This document shows, in pieces, positions 21,459 through 22,236 of a stretch of 22,236 nt of DNA (the stretch's first letter is position 1; every line of letters starts with the position of its first letter). Both the position numbers and the translations under genes were made by a program. The notes below the pieces were generated by a model. That model was given only the letters and a program-made list of their open reading frames with translations. It ran no database searches and was not told the origin of the DNA. The stretch comes from Syntrophomonadaceae bacterium (lineage in GTDB: Bacteria; Bacillota; Dethiobacteria; DTU022), in NCBI GenBank assembly GCA_007131435.1, contig SLQM01000056.1:1-22236 (forward strand), read 5' to 3'.

Positions 21459-22212
21459 CGCTGTTGTTTTAGCCGGTGGTGGAAAAAAGGAGCCTTTAAC
21501 CGAGCAAGAAGGTGTGAGTAACAAAGCCTTTATCAACCTTGAAGGGCAAACCCTGTTAAGTTATACCCTGAAAGCCCTGGAAGAGTCATCATACATTTCA
21601 AAAATCGTAGTTGTAGGCCCTGGAAGGGAACTGAACGAGCTTCAAAGCAAGGGTCATAACTTTGTGATTGCCGGAGAAAGGGAAACCATGCTCAATAATC
21701 TTGCGGCAGGCTTTGAGCAAGTTGATAATTCCAGCCTTTGCCTGGTTGCAACAGGTGATATTCCTCTTGTTAATGCTGAAATTATTGATAATTTTGCTGA
21801 ACTCTGTCGGCCCCATGATGCTGATTTTTATTATCCTGTTTTGAATAAGGAAGATTTTATGCTTAAATTTCCGCAAACAGAAAGAACCTATGTCAGGTTG
21901 AAAGAAGGTTTTATAACGGGCGGCAATATTGCCTTTCTAAAACCGGGTTGGTTTCTGGAAAACAAGGAACGCTTGGAACTGTTTGTTTCTTACCGTAAAA
22001 AACCATTAAAGTTGATGCGCCTGATGCCCATTTCTTTTATACCGAAATATGTACTTAAATCTCTTTCTATTGATGACCTGGTAGATCACCTTTCAAGGCT
22101 GCTGGGGCTTAAGGCAAAGGCAGTTAAGTTTGATCGAGTTGAGATAGGTATTGATGTAGATAAAATAAGCGATTTGCACCTGGTGAGAGATGTTTTTCAC
22201 CGGTATTCATAG
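21451..22212 (+). CDS. MobA-like nucleotidyltransferase-fold protein
   Basis: A 253-residue member of the NTP-transferase (MobA/GlmU-like) fold. Visible are the N-terminal nucleotide loop VVLAGGGKKEPL (5-16) with the conserved lysine in NKAFINLEGQTLL (K25), and a metal-binding aspartate in VATGDIPLVN (D103). The C-terminal half (about 120-253) is family-specific and gives no substrate. The glycine loop lacks the usual xGTR arginine, so activity as a pyrophosphorylase is unsure. The ATG at 21451 has CGGAG 8 nt upstream; the frame extends to 21400 inside ispE without a ribosome site. It starts 8 nt inside ispE and is the last gene; nothing is seen in 22213-22236. Confidence 0.85.
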   Translation: MFSAVVLAGGGKKEPLTEQEGVSNKAFINLEGQTLLSYTLKALEESSYISKIVVVGPGRELNELQSKGHNFVIAGERETMLNNLAAGFEQVDNSSLCLVATGDIPLVNAEIIDNFAELCRPHDADFYYPVLNKEDFMLKFPQTERTYVRLKEGFITGGNIAFLKPGWFLENKERLELFVSYRKKPLKLMRLMPISFIPKYVLKSLSIDDLVDHLSRLLGLKAKAVKFDRVEIGIDVDKISDLHLVRDVFHRYS

Positions 22213-22236
22213 AATGTACGATTTTTCGCACGCTCA

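Noticed and set aside
1..22236. CRISPR arrays, insertion sequences, prophage or integrase genes
   Set aside because: No spaced repeat arrays, transposase motifs or terminal inverted repeats were seen; the only tandem repeat is the short operator at 1368-1391.

Overview
The window looks like a stretch of chromosome from an anaerobic, low-to-moderate G+C Firmicute of the class Clostridia. The reasons are a long Bacillus-type SRP RNA beside tRNA-Ser and dnaX; genes for Veg, AbrB, RicT and a YkuK-like protein; canonical sigma-A promoters and strong AGGAGG ribosome sites; and frequent TTG start codons. The species cannot be named from the sequence. The order dnaX-ybaB-recR ... tmk-holB-ricT ... 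abrB-metG-tatD-rsmA-veg-ispE follows the origin-proximal region of Bacillus subtilis, with several genes missing or replaced.

Layout. Positions 1-3.7 kb are accessory. They hold the left-truncated metY (minus strand), a VapBC-type toxin-antitoxin pair with a striking operator-promoter, a lipoprotein with a SagB-like nitroreductase domain, and a DUF3221-like lipoprotein (minus). Positions 3.9-7.4 kb form one plus-strand block from a strong promoter: tRNA-Ser(GGA), SRP RNA, an ACT-domain protein, dnaX, ybaB and recR. Positions 7.4-8.9 kb carry two minus-strand genes, a DUF3786 protein and an alpha/beta hydrolase. guaB follows with its own promoter and terminator, then the overlapping set tmk-holB-ricT. 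abrB (minus) diverges from metG-tatD. An SCP2-domain gene (minus) diverges from rsmA-ykuK. veg stands alone between its own promoter and terminator. The window ends with a tight set of nicotinamidase, nicotinate phosphoribosyltransferase, ispE and a MobA-like nucleotidyltransferase.

How the genes work together. DnaX and HolB are clamp-loader subunits, Tmk supplies dTDP, and RecR and YbaB act on DNA or the nucleoid. SRP RNA, tRNA-Ser, MetG and RsmA belong to translation and protein targeting. GuaB makes XMP. The nicotinamidase/PncB pair is the deamidating NAD salvage route, coupled by overlap to isoprenoid synthesis (IspE).

Most of the window is ordinary housekeeping sequence, and I see no convincing unknown multi-gene system. 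The best leads are the tandem-repeat operator of the toxin-antitoxin pair, the dyads upstream of the SCP2 gene and veg, the ACT gene that starts 8 nt after the SRP RNA end, the exported nitroreductase, and the high share of TTG starts.
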